DNA from: Anaerolineae bacterium
GTDB taxonomy: Bacteria; Chloroflexota; Anaerolineae; Aggregatilineales; UBA3940
Direction: 5' to 3'
NCBI GenBank assembly: GCA_016926255.1
Contig: JAFGOY010000047.1
Span: forward strand, 1 to 43,263
Length of the DNA stretch: 43,263 nucleotides
The notes under the pieces were generated by a model, which was given only the letters and a program-made list of their open reading frames with translations, ran no database searches and was not told the origin of the DNA. Below, piece after piece: positions 8,204-16,596 of this stretch. A program made the position numbers and the translations under genes. How positions within the stretch are numbered: the first letter of the stretch is position 1; every line of letters begins with the position of its first letter.

Positions 8204-8950
8204 ATGATTGCCATCCTGCTTGTCGAAGATAACCTCAGGCTGCAAGATGCCCTCCGGCGCGGGCTGGAAGCCACCGGCGAAGTCGGTGTGATGACCTGCA
8301 CCGACAGCGGCGAGCGCGCCCTGGACATCTGCCTGTCAGGGGAACCTCCCGAAGCGATCCTGATGGACGTGGCGCTGGCCGGGGAGATGAACGGTATCGA
8401 GGCCGCCGCCGCCATCCGCCGCGAGTTCCCCCGGCTGCCGGTCGTCTTCTATTCGATCCAGGACGACGACGCCTACTACCGGGCTTTCCGCGAGTCGGGA
8501 ATTCTCAGCCATTACGCCTATGTGCGGAAATCGAATTACCTGCTGCCGGAGATGATCGTTCCGCTTTTGCAGGATGCCGTATCGGGGCGCAGCTTTATCG
8601 ACCCGGAGATCGAGACCCGCGTCCACGAGGTGCGCTATCAGGACGAGCACGATCCGATGGCCCTGCTTGAACCGAACGAGCAGACCGTCGCGCGGATGCT
8701 CGCCCAGGGCCTGACCAACGAGGACATCGCCGCGCGGCTGGGCTTCCGCGACAAGCGGACGATCAGCCGCACCAACGGGCAGATATATGCCGCCTGGGGG
8801 CTGGTCGAGACTGCCACCGACGAGAAGATCGCGCGCACCCGCGCTGCCGTCATCGTCCACGCCGGGCGGTTGATCCATTGGAACGACGAGGGCCAGCCGC
8901 AGGTGATCGATGGGCGCGGCGAGTGGGTGCCCTGGGACGGCCAATCATGA
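8204..8950 (+). CDS. Two-component response regulator, receiver plus LuxR/NarL-like HTH
   Basis: 248 residues. Residues 1-125 form the receiver domain, with acidic pocket (VEDN), phosphoacceptor Asp55 in ILMDVALAG, and Lys in the YVRKSN strand. The C-terminal half has a LuxR-like helix-turn-helix (LEPNEQTVARMLAQGLTNEDIAARLGF..., about 155-195) and a short tail rich in Trp and Gly. The frame could begin 12 codons upstream, but ATG 8204 directly precedes the IAILLVEDN strand. The stop overlaps the histidine kinase start (ATGA, 8947-8950), so the pair is co-translated. Divergent from the membrane protein/radical SAM operon, a plausible target. Confidence 0.88.
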   Translation: MIAILLVEDNLRLQDALRRGLEATGEVGVMTCTDSGERALDICLSGEPPEAILMDVALAGEMNGIEAAAAIRREFPRLPVVFYSIQDDDAYYRAFRESGILSHYAYVRKSNYLLPEMIVPLLQDAVSGRSFIDPEIETRVHEVRYQDEHDPMALLEPNEQTVARMLAQGLTNEDIAARLGFRDKRTISRTNGQIYAAWGLVETATDEKIARTRAAVIVHAGRLIHWNDEGQPQVIDGRGEWVPWDGQS

Positions 8951-11031
8951 CGGGACTTATTCCCCTCGATTGGGCGATCCTCACCGTGTCGCTGTTCAAC
9001 ACGATCCTGCTGCTATGGCTGGGGCTGACCGTGCTGCTGACCACCGAACGTCGTAATCTGGGTGTGTGGATGCTTGGCGCAGGTCTGCTGCTGGGTGCCG
9101 GGTTCTTCATCAGCCACACGGCGATCCTGGGCGGCGGGCTTCCCCTGTTCAGTTCGTCGCTCAACTTCTGGTGGCGAACGGGCTGGCTGCCTGTGATCGC
9201 CGCGCCGCTGGCCTGGTACGGCATGATCCTCTGGTTCGCCGGGTACTGGTCGCCTGCCGCCGGGCCGCTTCGCCGACGCCACCGGCTGTGGGTGATTCTT
9301 CTGGCCGTATTCATGCTGACCCTGCTCGTTGTGATGTACATCGGCCACGGCCTGCCGACCTTCCTGAATATTGCCCAACTGAATTTGAGCGGCATCCTCA
9401 CGATTGGCGGCTTGCCGGTGTTGCTGGTGCTCTATCCTGTTTATATGGTGATGTGCGTCGGACTGGCGGTCGATGTCCTGCGCCACCCGGCCCGATCGGA
9501 ACGCTTTATGGGCGATATCGCCCGGCAGCGCACCTATCCCTGGCTGCTGGCCGCGTCGATTACCCTGCTGGTGGTGAGCCTGCTCGTCGGATGGTTCATG
9601 TTATGGGCGGTCGGCAGCACCCGTGCGCCGGGCTACGATGGCCCCTCGCCGACCATTATTGCTTCTGCCGCCTGGTTCGACATCGGTATCCAGCTGCTGA
9701 TCGCGCTGGCGGTGGTCTTCATCGGGCAGGCGATTGTCTCCTACGAGATATTCACCGGAAAGTCCCTTCCCCGGCGCGAGTTCTTCCGCCACTGGCGCGA
9801 TGCGCTGATCCTGGCCGGTGGTTATGCCTTTGTGGTTGGCGGCAGCCTCACCCTCGACCTGAACCCGATCTACAGCCTGCTCCTGACCACTGTGCTGATG
9901 GTCACCTTCTATGCGCTGTTTAGCTGGCGATCATTCGTTGTCCGCGACCGGTTCATGGAGCAGATTCGACCATTCGTCGGTAGCCAGAATCTTGTCGAGC
10001 AGATTACTTCGGACGAGGCCAAGAGCACGGCCAGCACGATCTTCCAGGCCCTGTGCAGCGATGTGCTCAACGCCACCGGGGCGCAGCTTCTACCCGGCCC
10101 GCCGCTTGCCGATCTGGTCGGTGAACCGCTGGTCTATCCGCCGGGTGCGTCTCTGCCACCCGTTCTGTCCGGCCTCGATCTGGCGTCTTTGCCTCAGGCG
10201 AATATCGCCCCACTACCCAATCCTGAAGGCGACCTTCGATGGACGGTCGGATTGTGGGCTGCACGCGGATTGGTTGGTGTACTGCTGCTGGGAGACAAAC
10301 GCGATGGGGGTGTGTACACCCTGGAGGAGATCGAGATTGCGCAGGCGACCAGTGAGCGCATCCTTGATATGCTGGCCGGGGAAGAGACCGCCCGGCGGTT
10401 GATGGCGCTCCAGCGCAGGCGGCTGGCCGAAACGCAAATCCTCGATCACCAGACCCGGCGTGCGCTCCACGACGAAGTCCTACCCGCGCTCCACACGACG
10501 ATCCTGGATGTCGCCGCTTCGCAGGAATCGAAGCAAACCGTCGCCACGCTGACCGCGCTCCACCGCCGCATCTCCGACCTGATCCACACGCATCCCGGTG
10601 TGACTTTCGATGAAAGCAGCTCTGACCTGATCGCGGCAGTCAGGACGATGCTGCAATCGGAGTTTTCCCATGCTTTTGTATCGGTGACCTGGGAAGGCAT
10701 CGATGAACTGGTCGGGCTTGATCCGCTGGTTCAGGAAGTGCTGTTCTATGCGGTTCGTGAGGTGGTTCGAAATGCCGCATTGCACGGTCGGGGCGGCGAT
10801 CCCCACCGCGAGGTCAATCTGAAGATCTCGGTTGCTGTCGGCGATGGCATAACCGTGCAAATCGAGGATGACGGAATCGGCATACCGGGCGATCTCGATT
10901 TGACCGGTCAGGGAGGACTGGCGCTGCACAGCACCATGCTTGCGCTGCTGGGTGGCACGATGGTCTGGAAGCCGGTTGAGTCGACGGGCACCCGCGTCGA
11001 AATCAGCCTGCCGAAACGGCGTCATTTGTAA
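8947..11031 (+). CDS. Membrane sensor histidine kinase (NarX/DesK-like)
   Basis: 694 residues from the ATG that overlaps the regulator stop by 4 bases. The first 330 residues contain about nine hydrophobic segments, an unusually large membrane sensor. A GAF-like soluble region follows. The dimerisation helix holds His508 in RRALHDEVLPALH (HisKA_3 type, HDE rather than the usual HDG). The ATPase domain shows an N-box (VREVVRNAALHG), a G1-type box (EDDGIGIPG) and a G2 box (TGQGGLALHS). It should phosphorylate the regulator encoded just upstream. The signal is unknown; a membrane or lipid state is possible given the multi-pass sensor and the divergent membrane protein/radical SAM operon. Confidence 0.88.
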   Translation: MTGLIPLDWAILTVSLFNTILLLWLGLTVLLTTERRNLGVWMLGAGLLLGAGFFISHTAILGGGLPLFSSSLNFWWRTGWLPVIAAPLAWYGMILWFAGYWSPAAGPLRRRHRLWVILLAVFMLTLLVVMYIGHGLPTFLNIAQLNLSGILTIGGLPVLLVLYPVYMVMCVGLAVDVLRHPARSERFMGDIARQRTYPWLLAASITLLVVSLLVGWFMLWAVGSTRAPGYDGPSPTIIASAAWFDIGIQLLIALAVVFIGQAIVSYEIFTGKSLPRREFFRHWRDALILAGGYAFVVGGSLTLDLNPIYSLLLTTVLMVTFYALFSWRSFVVRDRFMEQIRPFVGSQNLVEQITSDEAKSTASTIFQALCSDVLNATGAQLLPGPPLADLVGEPLVYPPGASLPPVLSGLDLASLPQANIAPLPNPEGDLRWTVGLWAARGLVGVLLLGDKRDGGVYTLEEIEIAQATSERILDMLAGEETARRLMALQRRRLAETQILDHQTRRALHDEVLPALHTTILDVAASQESKQTVATLTALHRRISDLIHTHPGVTFDESSSDLIAAVRTMLQSEFSHAFVSVTWEGIDELVGLDPLVQEVLFYAVREVVRNAALHGRGGDPHREVNLKISVAVGDGITVQIEDDGIGIPGDLDLTGQGGLALHSTMLALLGGTMVWKPVESTGTRVEISLPKRRHL

Positions 11032-11059
11032 GGGTATTTCAGCCACCCCCCCTGGTGGT

Positions 11060-11335
11060 TTAATACCCCTTCGCCATTTCGTCGACCGCGTCCTTGGCTT
11101 CCTTCAACCCGACCCCGGTTTGCAGCCGGTACAGCTTGATCGCCTCGATCTTGTTGCCGCTGAGCAGCGCCGCGCGCACATCGTCCAGGTCGAACAGGTC
11201 GTCGTCTCCAAAATCATCGTAGACGAGGTTCATCTCACTGAGGATGAAATCAACCTTGCGCTCAAGCTGTTTGACCACCCGCGCCAGGATCATTATCCGT
11301 TCCGAGTCCGATTGGGTGTCCATAAATTTGTCCAT
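11060..11335 (-). CDS. Small protein with ribosomal protein L7/L12 C-terminal-like domain
   Basis: 91 residues from ATG 11335, with a strong AGGAGG ribosome binding site. Residues 1-35 form an amphipathic helix that may be a coiled coil (ERIMILARVVKQLERKVDFIL). Residues 55-90 (AALLSGNKIEAIKLYRLQTGVGLKEAKDAVDEM) match the helix-turn-helix face of the bL12 C-terminal domain that contacts translation factors. It lacks the N-terminal stalk-binding domain and hinge of true L7/L12, so it is not the ribosomal stalk protein. Its role is unknown. The gene stands alone, convergent with the histidine kinase gene. Confidence 0.75.
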   Translation of the reverse strand: MDKFMDTQSDSERIMILARVVKQLERKVDFILSEMNLVYDDFGDDDLFDLDDVRAALLSGNKIEAIKLYRLQTGVGLKEAKDAVDEMAKGY

Positions 11336-11488
11336 GATCGCCTCCTGTGAATCGAATTACCCCCAGTATTGCACCGATCGGGATTTTGTGCCCGGACGAC
11401 CGATCAGGAGCACGGTTGCCTGCGGCTGACAGCGGGTCTATAGTGAATGATCATCACCTTTGTAGAGTTGGGGAGGATACCAGACACG

Positions 11489-11842
11489 ATGGGCGCTTTC
11501 GATCTGATCAAGATGGTCTTCCGGCCCAAACCCGGCTGGATCAACCGGACGGAGAAGGATGGCACGCCTGCTACCGCCGAGCTGATCGGTGATCCGCAGG
11601 CGATTTTGAAGGGCATCGGCGGCTATCAGGGTAAGGACGGCTGGGTGGATGTCGATGCCCGGATTCAGCCGCCCGGTGATGCGCCCTACGAGGCGAAAGT
11701 CACTGCCCGGCTGTCTCAGGTGGTCTTCGGGCTATTGGAGGCGGGCCAGACCGTCAACGTGAAGATCGATCCGCGCAGCGCCGAGCACGTCCTGCTGGTG
11801 GACGACGTCGATACGCTGCTGAAACGCCGGGTGATTTCGTAG
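11489..11842 (+). CDS. Small unknown protein
   Basis: 117 residues from ATG 11489; the frame is open from 11447, but the GGGGAGG at 11470-11476 lies between the two starts and supports the downstream one. It has no signal peptide or membrane segment. The C-terminal half (WVDVDARIQPPGDAPYEAKVTARL...LEAGQTVNVKIDP) looks like the small all-beta domain seen after SHOCT or PH-like proteins, where bond-type 'xxVRVDP' strands close a barrel. I cannot name the family. No operon partner: the next gene is convergent. Confidence 0.6.
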   Translation: MGAFDLIKMVFRPKPGWINRTEKDGTPATAELIGDPQAILKGIGGYQGKDGWVDVDARIQPPGDAPYEAKVTARLSQVVFGLLEAGQTVNVKIDPRSAEHVLLVDDVDTLLKRRVIS

Positions 11843-11904
11843 TCTTCTGACTGATCAACCTGAGACGAGTACAGATGGCGGTAGATCGCTGTATCGGAAT
11901 TCAA

Positions 11905-13077
11905 TTAGGGGATGCCTTTCCACAGGTAATGATAAATGTTTAGCCGCATGAAATGATGAAATACTAACGTACCTGCGAACAATGACAGATTCCAGATGAC
12001 CATTACTGCAAATCCGCGCTGTGCCAGGACGTTTTTTCTATTGGCATAGAAATAAGGGAAAACCAGTGCTATTCCGACCAATGAACTGATGAGCAAGCCG
12101 GACACCAATTTCTTTGCTTTTCTTTCGAAGAAGTTTGTATTTGGATATTTATAGACCCTGTGAATAGGAAATAGTCTGTCGCCAGATTCCTTAATATAGA
12201 GATCATAGCGGTTGGCTACATACGCGAGTCTTGATTTATCTGGCGACTCGGCACTATCATCAAATACTCTGGTTTCGGGAAACCCTCGTGAAAAATACTC
12301 GCGTTCAACCAAGTCTGCTTTTCCGGTATTAATGTCAATGATGTACACGGAGTGCTCGTAGCCACAACCAACACAATCCGTCAGGTGAAGTCCAACGAGA
12401 CCGAAAGTGATCTTGTGATCTGATGTCCATTCAACGTTATCGATGTATGAACGGTCAGATGGAGCAAAACATATTCCGCGCTCCAGGCTGCCTTGAATCA
12501 CGATAATCAGCGTAATAAGTGCCGGTAGTGACCCGATGATCGCCAGCCAGCGCCATAACCGCTTTAAATCTCCGCTAGATGTATATAGCCAACCCGATTC
12601 GCGTGTGGCCGGAACAGACTGACTTTCAGGTGGTTTGCCTTCTGGATGCTCGTGCATAGCACTGTATTCTCTACCAGCCATAACGCCGACAATAATCGAG
12701 CAGACAGTGTAGAGTGCTCCCATAGGTAGTTGAGCGCTATCCCATATTCTGTAGTTGAATGAGGGTGAGCTTCTCAGTTCCCACAATAGATAGTATAGGG
12801 TTGTATAGACCAACAAAAAGCAGCCCGAAACGATTATAAAACGTGTCCCGCTTTTCCTGGTTAATCCGATCCAGAACGTCTCGTCAATCAGAGCCTGTTT
12901 GATATTTTCGCATGTACCGATAGCAAAAATGATATATACAAGCAATGCTATGAGAATATTGCTTATAGGTGTTATTATGAAAGACGGCATGATCAAAAAA
13001 ACAACAGTGGGAACCAGAACGATTATCAGCTTAATATAGAAAGCTCTTCGATCTGGCGTATCTTGTACAGTCTTCAT
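11905..13077 (-). CDS. AT-richer polytopic membrane protein, unknown
   Basis: 390 residues. Two hydrophobic N-terminal segments, two more around 80-130, one at about 185-205 (LAIIGSLPALITLIIVIQGS), then a soluble region of about 110 residues with 4 Cys (GICFAPSD, LHLTDCVGCGYEH) and WD-like phrases ('DKSRLAYVANRYDLYI'), and two final membrane segments. This suggests an extracytoplasmic beta domain held by membrane segments at both sides. Ribosome binding site AAGGGG upstream of ATG 13077. The gene is clearly AT-richer than the flanking genes, with rare-looking codons, which suggests recent acquisition. No homologue recognised. Confidence 0.65.
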   Translation of the reverse strand: MKTVQDTPDRRAFYIKLIIVLVPTVVFLIMPSFIITPISNILIALLVYIIFAIGTCENIKQALIDETFWIGLTRKSGTRFIIVSGCFLLVYTTLYYLLWELRSSPSFNYRIWDSAQLPMGALYTVCSIIVGVMAGREYSAMHEHPEGKPPESQSVPATRESGWLYTSSGDLKRLWRWLAIIGSLPALITLIIVIQGSLERGICFAPSDRSYIDNVEWTSDHKITFGLVGLHLTDCVGCGYEHSVYIIDINTGKADLVEREYFSRGFPETRVFDDSAESPDKSRLAYVANRYDLYIKESGDRLFPIHRVYKYPNTNFFERKAKKLVSGLLISSLVGIALVFPYFYANRKNVLAQRGFAVMVIWNLSLFAGTLVFHHFMRLNIYHYLWKGIP

Positions 13078-13203
13078 TCCCAGGCCCCTTTAAGAATAAC
13101 GCCACCAGTTCCTGAATGGCTGTAGAAGCTTTTATAGCACTATGTGTGGGAGAAACACAACATGGATGCCAACAGTCATTACGGGATTGCTTGGTTTTTA
13201 GCT

Positions 13204-13238
13204 ATGACATCCCCGCCCCGAAACGGTACAATTGGCCC
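13204..13238 (+). promoter_or_regulatory. Promoter for a leaderless ubiX mRNA
   Basis: ATGACA (13204-13209), a 17-base spacer, TACAAT (13227-13232), then 6 bases to ATG 13239. No ribosome binding site precedes the start codon. This geometry predicts transcription starting at the start codon and places the whole ubiX-ubiD (and possibly acnX) group under one promoter. Confidence 0.55.
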
Positions 13239-13802
13239 ATGAGCAGACAGATCATCGTTGCCATCACCGGGGCATCCGGGGCCATATACGGAATCCGGGC
13301 GCTGGAAATCCTGCGCTCGCTGGGCCATGAGACGCACCTGATTGTGAGCGCCGCCGCCCGGCATACCATCGCCCAGGAAACCGATCTCACGGCGGGCGAT
13401 ATTACCGCGCTGGCGGCATCCACCTACGATCCCGCCGACGTTGCCGCGCCGGTTGCCTCCGGGTCTTTCCCGGTTGACGCGATGATCGTCGCCCCCTGTT
13501 CGATCAAAACGCTGTCGGCCATCGCCAACTCCTACACCGCCCACCTGATCCCCCGTGCCGCCGATGTCTGCCTGAAGGAAGGCCGCCCCCTGGTGCTGAT
13601 GGTCCGCGAGTCGCCGCTCCATCTCGGCCATCTCCGGCTGATGACCCAGGCCGCCGAGATCGGCGCGGTGATCTGCCCGCCCATCCCGACCTTCTACGGG
13701 CACCCGCAAACCGTCGAAGATGTTGTCGATGCTTCCGTTGGTCGCGCGCTTGCGCGCATCGGTATCGAGAACGACGCTTACACAAAATGGGGAGGAGATT
13801 AA
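13239..13802 (+). CDS. ubiX: Flavin prenyltransferase UbiX
   Basis: 187 residues, standard length. The FMN-binding N-terminus IIVAITGASGAIYG and the 'IVAPCSIKTLSAIANSYT' and 'LVLMVRESPLHLGHLRLM' motifs are those of UbiX/Pad1. The enzyme joins a dimethylallyl group from DMAP to FMN and forms prenyl-FMN, the cofactor of UbiD decarboxylases. A longer frame reaches 13116, but ATG 13239 fits the family N-terminus and the upstream promoter. The TAA (13800-13802) abuts the ubiD ATG (13803), so cofactor and enzyme are made together. Because it uses DMAP, the product of isoprenoid monophosphate metabolism, its linkage to an isopentenyl-phosphate route makes biochemical sense. Confidence 0.95.
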   Translation: MSRQIIVAITGASGAIYGIRALEILRSLGHETHLIVSAAARHTIAQETDLTAGDITALAASTYDPADVAAPVASGSFPVDAMIVAPCSIKTLSAIANSYTAHLIPRAADVCLKEGRPLVLMVRESPLHLGHLRLMTQAAEIGAVICPPIPTFYGHPQTVEDVVDASVGRALARIGIENDAYTKWGGD

Positions 13803-15125
13803 ATGCCTCTGCGTGATTACATCCAATCGCTGGAGCAAAGCGGCAGGCTGATCATCATCCGCGAGCCGGTATCGAAGACTTACGAGATCGCCGGTATCCT
13901 CAAAAAGCTCGAACCGCGCCCGGTGCTGTTCGAGAACGTCAAAGAATCGCGTTTCCGCGTCGCCGGTAACCTGTTCTGTGGCAAAGGCCCCTTCGCCGAT
14001 TACTTCGGCATCCCGCCCGCGCAGATCATCCCCACGCTGACCCTTGCCATCGATTCGGCCTCGCCTCCGGCGGCCTTCGCTGGCGATGTCGCCCCCTGCC
14101 AGGAAGTCGTCACCCTCGACCCCGATCTCGACGACCTGCCGATCCTGTTCCATTGTGCGGGCGACGGCGGCAATTACATCAGCTCAGGCGTTTTTCTCGC
14201 CCGGCACCCGGAGCACGGTCAGAACGCCGATTTTCACCGCGCGATGCAGTTCTCGAAGACCGAGATGGCGATCCGCGTGGTGAAGGGCCGTCACTTCGAT
14301 GCCTTCCTGCAGGATCGCAAAGAACTCGACGTGGCGGTATGTGTTGGCCTCCCACCGAACATTCTCGCTGCCGGTGCGACCTCGGTCTCCATCGGTTTCG
14401 ACGAGTTGACCATCGCCAACGCGCTCGAACCTTTCGCCGTTGTCCCGGCCAAAACGGTCGATGTGCTTGTCCCCGCCGAAGCGGAGTTTGTGCTCGAAGG
14501 CACCGTCTATCTTGATCGCCGCCATGCCGAAGGCCCCTTTGTCGACCTGACTGAGACGCAGGATGTTATCCGCAATGAGCCGGTGCTTGTCGTAAAGGCA
14601 ATCACCCATCGTCACGATGCCATCTGGCACGCCCTTCTTCCCGGTGCGCTGGAACACAAACTGCTAATGGGCATGCCGCGCGAGCCAACTATCTATAAAT
14701 CGGTTAACGAGGTAGTTCGCTGCCTCGATGTTCACGTCAACCCCGGCGGCTGTTCGTGGCTTCATGCCATCGTGCAGATCGACAAGCAGTACGAGGACGA
14801 TGGGAAGAAGGCCATCGACGCGGCTTTCGCCGGGCACCGATCCTGCAAGCACGTTTTCGTCGTCGACTCCGACATCGACATCTACGATCCGCTGGCGGTT
14901 GAGTGGGCGATGGCGACCCGCTTCCAGGGCGATGTCGATCTGGCCGTAAAACTGCGTGCGCCGGGATCGTCGCTCGATCCTTCCGCCGAACCGGGGTCGC
15001 ACAAAACCTGCCGTGTCGGGTTCGATCTGACCAAACCACTGGAAGCCAGTGGCAAACAGTTCGGCAAAGCGCCCTTCCCGGAAGTCGACCTGAGCAGGTA
15101 CGACATCCCTGGTTTTGATGACTGA
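13803..15125 (+). CDS. UbiD-family prenyl-FMN decarboxylase, archaeal type (candidate anhydromevalonate-phosphate decarboxylase)
   Basis: 440 residues. Key UbiD landmarks are present: RAMQFSKTEMAIRV with the cofactor-binding Arg, 'PAEAEFVLEG', the EGPFVDLTETQD loop (about 241-252), 'HALLPGALEHKLLMGMPREPTIY' with the catalytic Glu near 283, and GSSLDP near 388. The EGPFVD(x)T...D...R and LLMG(x)P(x)EP patterns resemble archaeal UbiD proteins rather than the EGPFGDHTGYY form of bacterial ubiquinone and aromatic-acid decarboxylases (from memory of the families). Immediately preceded by ubiX and followed after a structured gap of 258 bases by both aconitase-X subunits. In Archaea this gene set makes isopentenyl phosphate from mevalonate 5-phosphate. 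An aromatic decarboxylase remains possible. Confidence 0.88.
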   Translation: MPLRDYIQSLEQSGRLIIIREPVSKTYEIAGILKKLEPRPVLFENVKESRFRVAGNLFCGKGPFADYFGIPPAQIIPTLTLAIDSASPPAAFAGDVAPCQEVVTLDPDLDDLPILFHCAGDGGNYISSGVFLARHPEHGQNADFHRAMQFSKTEMAIRVVKGRHFDAFLQDRKELDVAVCVGLPPNILAAGATSVSIGFDELTIANALEPFAVVPAKTVDVLVPAEAEFVLEGTVYLDRRHAEGPFVDLTETQDVIRNEPVLVVKAITHRHDAIWHALLPGALEHKLLMGMPREPTIYKSVNEVVRCLDVHVNPGGCSWLHAIVQIDKQYEDDGKKAIDAAFAGHRSCKHVFVVDSDIDIYDPLAVEWAMATRFQGDVDLAVKLRAPGSSLDPSAEPGSHKTCRVGFDLTKPLEASGKQFGKAPFPEVDLSRYDIPGFDD

Positions 15126-15383
15126 TCCGAATTTGCGCGTGGCGGAGCACCCCCGGCAGCCGGGCGTCCGGCTGCTTGGGAGTTTGGGGCCTGGCCCCCA
15201 AACTCCTATTAATCGGCAATTTGCCGATTATCCATCTCCCCCACAGGGGGCAAGTGGGTTGGGTCAGTTTTTGATCCGAATCTTACTATTCGGACCGCAC
15301 CTGCCCCCTGAAAGGGGGAAGTGGCGGGACGAAGTCCCGACGAAGGGGGTTGGAGGAAGTGGTAGATCGAAGAGGAATGTTTT
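15126..15383 (+). repeat. Intergenic region packed with seven hairpins
   Basis: Between ubiD and the aconitase-X large subunit lie seven perfect or near-perfect stem-loops in 184 bases: 15156-15175 (GCAGCCGG/CCGGCTGC), 15179-15206 (11-bp stem GGAGTTTGGGG), 15211-15229 (AATCGGCA/TGCCGATT), 15238-15250 (CCCCC/GGGGG), 15275-15294 (TCCGAAT/ATTCGGA), 15304-15318 (CCCCCT/AGGGGG) and 15325-15339 (CGGGAC/GTCCCG). Only the fourth to fifth gap contains a T-run (TTTTT at 15268-15272). The CCCCCTnnnAGGGGG unit has relatives at 28030-28048 and 31169-31232. It is probably an accumulation of dispersed palindromic repeats, but it could attenuate or stabilise the operon mRNA. Confidence 0.7.
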
Positions 15384-16589
15384 ATGCACCTGACCCCTGA
15401 AGAACAATCAATGCTTGCTGGCGAGCAGGGCAAAGCTGATCAAAAGGCGATGCAAATCCTCGAAACGCTGGGCCGGATTTACGGCGCGGATCGGATGCTG
15501 CCGGTCAGTTCGGTGCAGATTTCCGGCGTGAGCTACGACAATCTGGGCGACGCGGGCCTCGAATGGCTCTCCGAAATGGCCGAGGGCGGGGGCCGCGCCC
15601 GTGTCCTGACCACCCTTAACCCCGCCGGAATGGATATCGAGAACTGGGATCGGCTGGGCATCCCGCCCGAATTCGCCGAGAAGCAGCACCGGGTCATCGA
15701 TGCCTTTGCCCGCATGGGCGTGATCACCACCTGCACCTGCACGCCCTATCTGGCCGGGAACACGCCCTCCTTCGGCGAACCCATCGCCTGGGCCGAAAGC
15801 AGCGCCGTCTGCTACGCCAACTCGGTGATCGGTGCCCGTACCAACCGCGAGGGCGGGCCGGGAGCGCTCGCCGCCTCGCTGACCGGTCGGACGCCCGAAT
15901 ACGGCATGCACCTGGATGATAATCGCCAGCCGGGGATGACCATCGATGTGCAGGCCCAGTTATCCGACACCGCCGATTTCGGCGCGCTGGGTAAGGCGAT
16001 TGGCGAACGGCTGGAATCGCTGGGCCGTAAGGCGATCCCCTATATCACCGGCATCGATTCCGCGTCGATGGAGCAGCTCAAGTCCTTCTGCGCCAGCATC
16101 GCCACCTACGGTGGCCTGCCGATGTTCCACATGCAGGGCGTCACCCCCGAAGCAGGCGACCACACCCCGCCCACCGACCGGATCACGATCGCCGCCGCCG
16201 ATCTCGACTCGGCGCGCCAATCGCTGATCGATGCTTCCCCCGATGAAGTAGACTTTGTTTCGCTGGGCTGCCCGCACCTCTCGATTGACGAGGTCGCCCG
16301 CATTGCCGACCTGCTGCGCGGGAAGCGGGTTGTCAAGGAGTTCTGGATCACCACCTCCCGGCCCGTCAAGGCGCTGGCCGATCAGATGGGCTATGCAGCG
16401 ATTATCGAGGCCAGCGGCGCGAAGTTCGCCGTCGATACCTGCTGCGTCGTCGCCCCGATCCGGGGCCGCTTCCACGCCATGTCCACCGACAGCGCCAAGG
16501 CCTGTTACTATGCCTACAGCAAGAACAAATTCAGGACGCGCCTGCTCGATTTCGATCAGGTGGTCAGGGAAGCGGTCGGGGAAGGGTGA
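15384..16589 (+). CDS. Aconitase X catalytic (large) subunit, candidate phosphomevalonate dehydratase
   Basis: 401 residues, DUF521 family, the usual length of the unfused large subunit. Candidate iron-sulfur Cys ligands are Cys117/Cys119 in TTCTCTPYL, Cys296 in FVSLGCPHLS and Cys353/Cys354 in VDTCCVVAP. The substrate-site phrases 'AWAESSAVCYANSVIGARTNREGGP' and 'FWITTSRPV' are typical. Aconitase X proteins are either cis-3-hydroxyproline dehydratases (bacterial) or, in Archaea, phosphomevalonate dehydratases that remove water from mevalonate 5-phosphate. The linkage to ubiD and ubiX favours the second. A ribosome binding site (GAGG) precedes ATG 15384. The small subunit follows 7 bases after the stop. 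Confidence 0.88.
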   Translation: MHLTPEEQSMLAGEQGKADQKAMQILETLGRIYGADRMLPVSSVQISGVSYDNLGDAGLEWLSEMAEGGGRARVLTTLNPAGMDIENWDRLGIPPEFAEKQHRVIDAFARMGVITTCTCTPYLAGNTPSFGEPIAWAESSAVCYANSVIGARTNREGGPGALAASLTGRTPEYGMHLDDNRQPGMTIDVQAQLSDTADFGALGKAIGERLESLGRKAIPYITGIDSASMEQLKSFCASIATYGGLPMFHMQGVTPEAGDHTPPTDRITIAAADLDSARQSLIDASPDEVDFVSLGCPHLSIDEVARIADLLRGKRVVKEFWITTSRPVKALADQMGYAAIIEASGAKFAVDTCCVVAPIRGRFHAMSTDSAKACYYAYSKNKFRTRLLDFDQVVREAVGEG

Positions 16590-16596
16590 ATCAGAG

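Noticed and set aside
13239-15125. UbiX and UbiD as the ubiquinone-biosynthesis pair
   Set aside because: The UbiD motifs are of the archaeal type, the locus has aconitase X instead of other ubi genes, and Chloroflexota typically use menaquinone. Not excluded without a tree.
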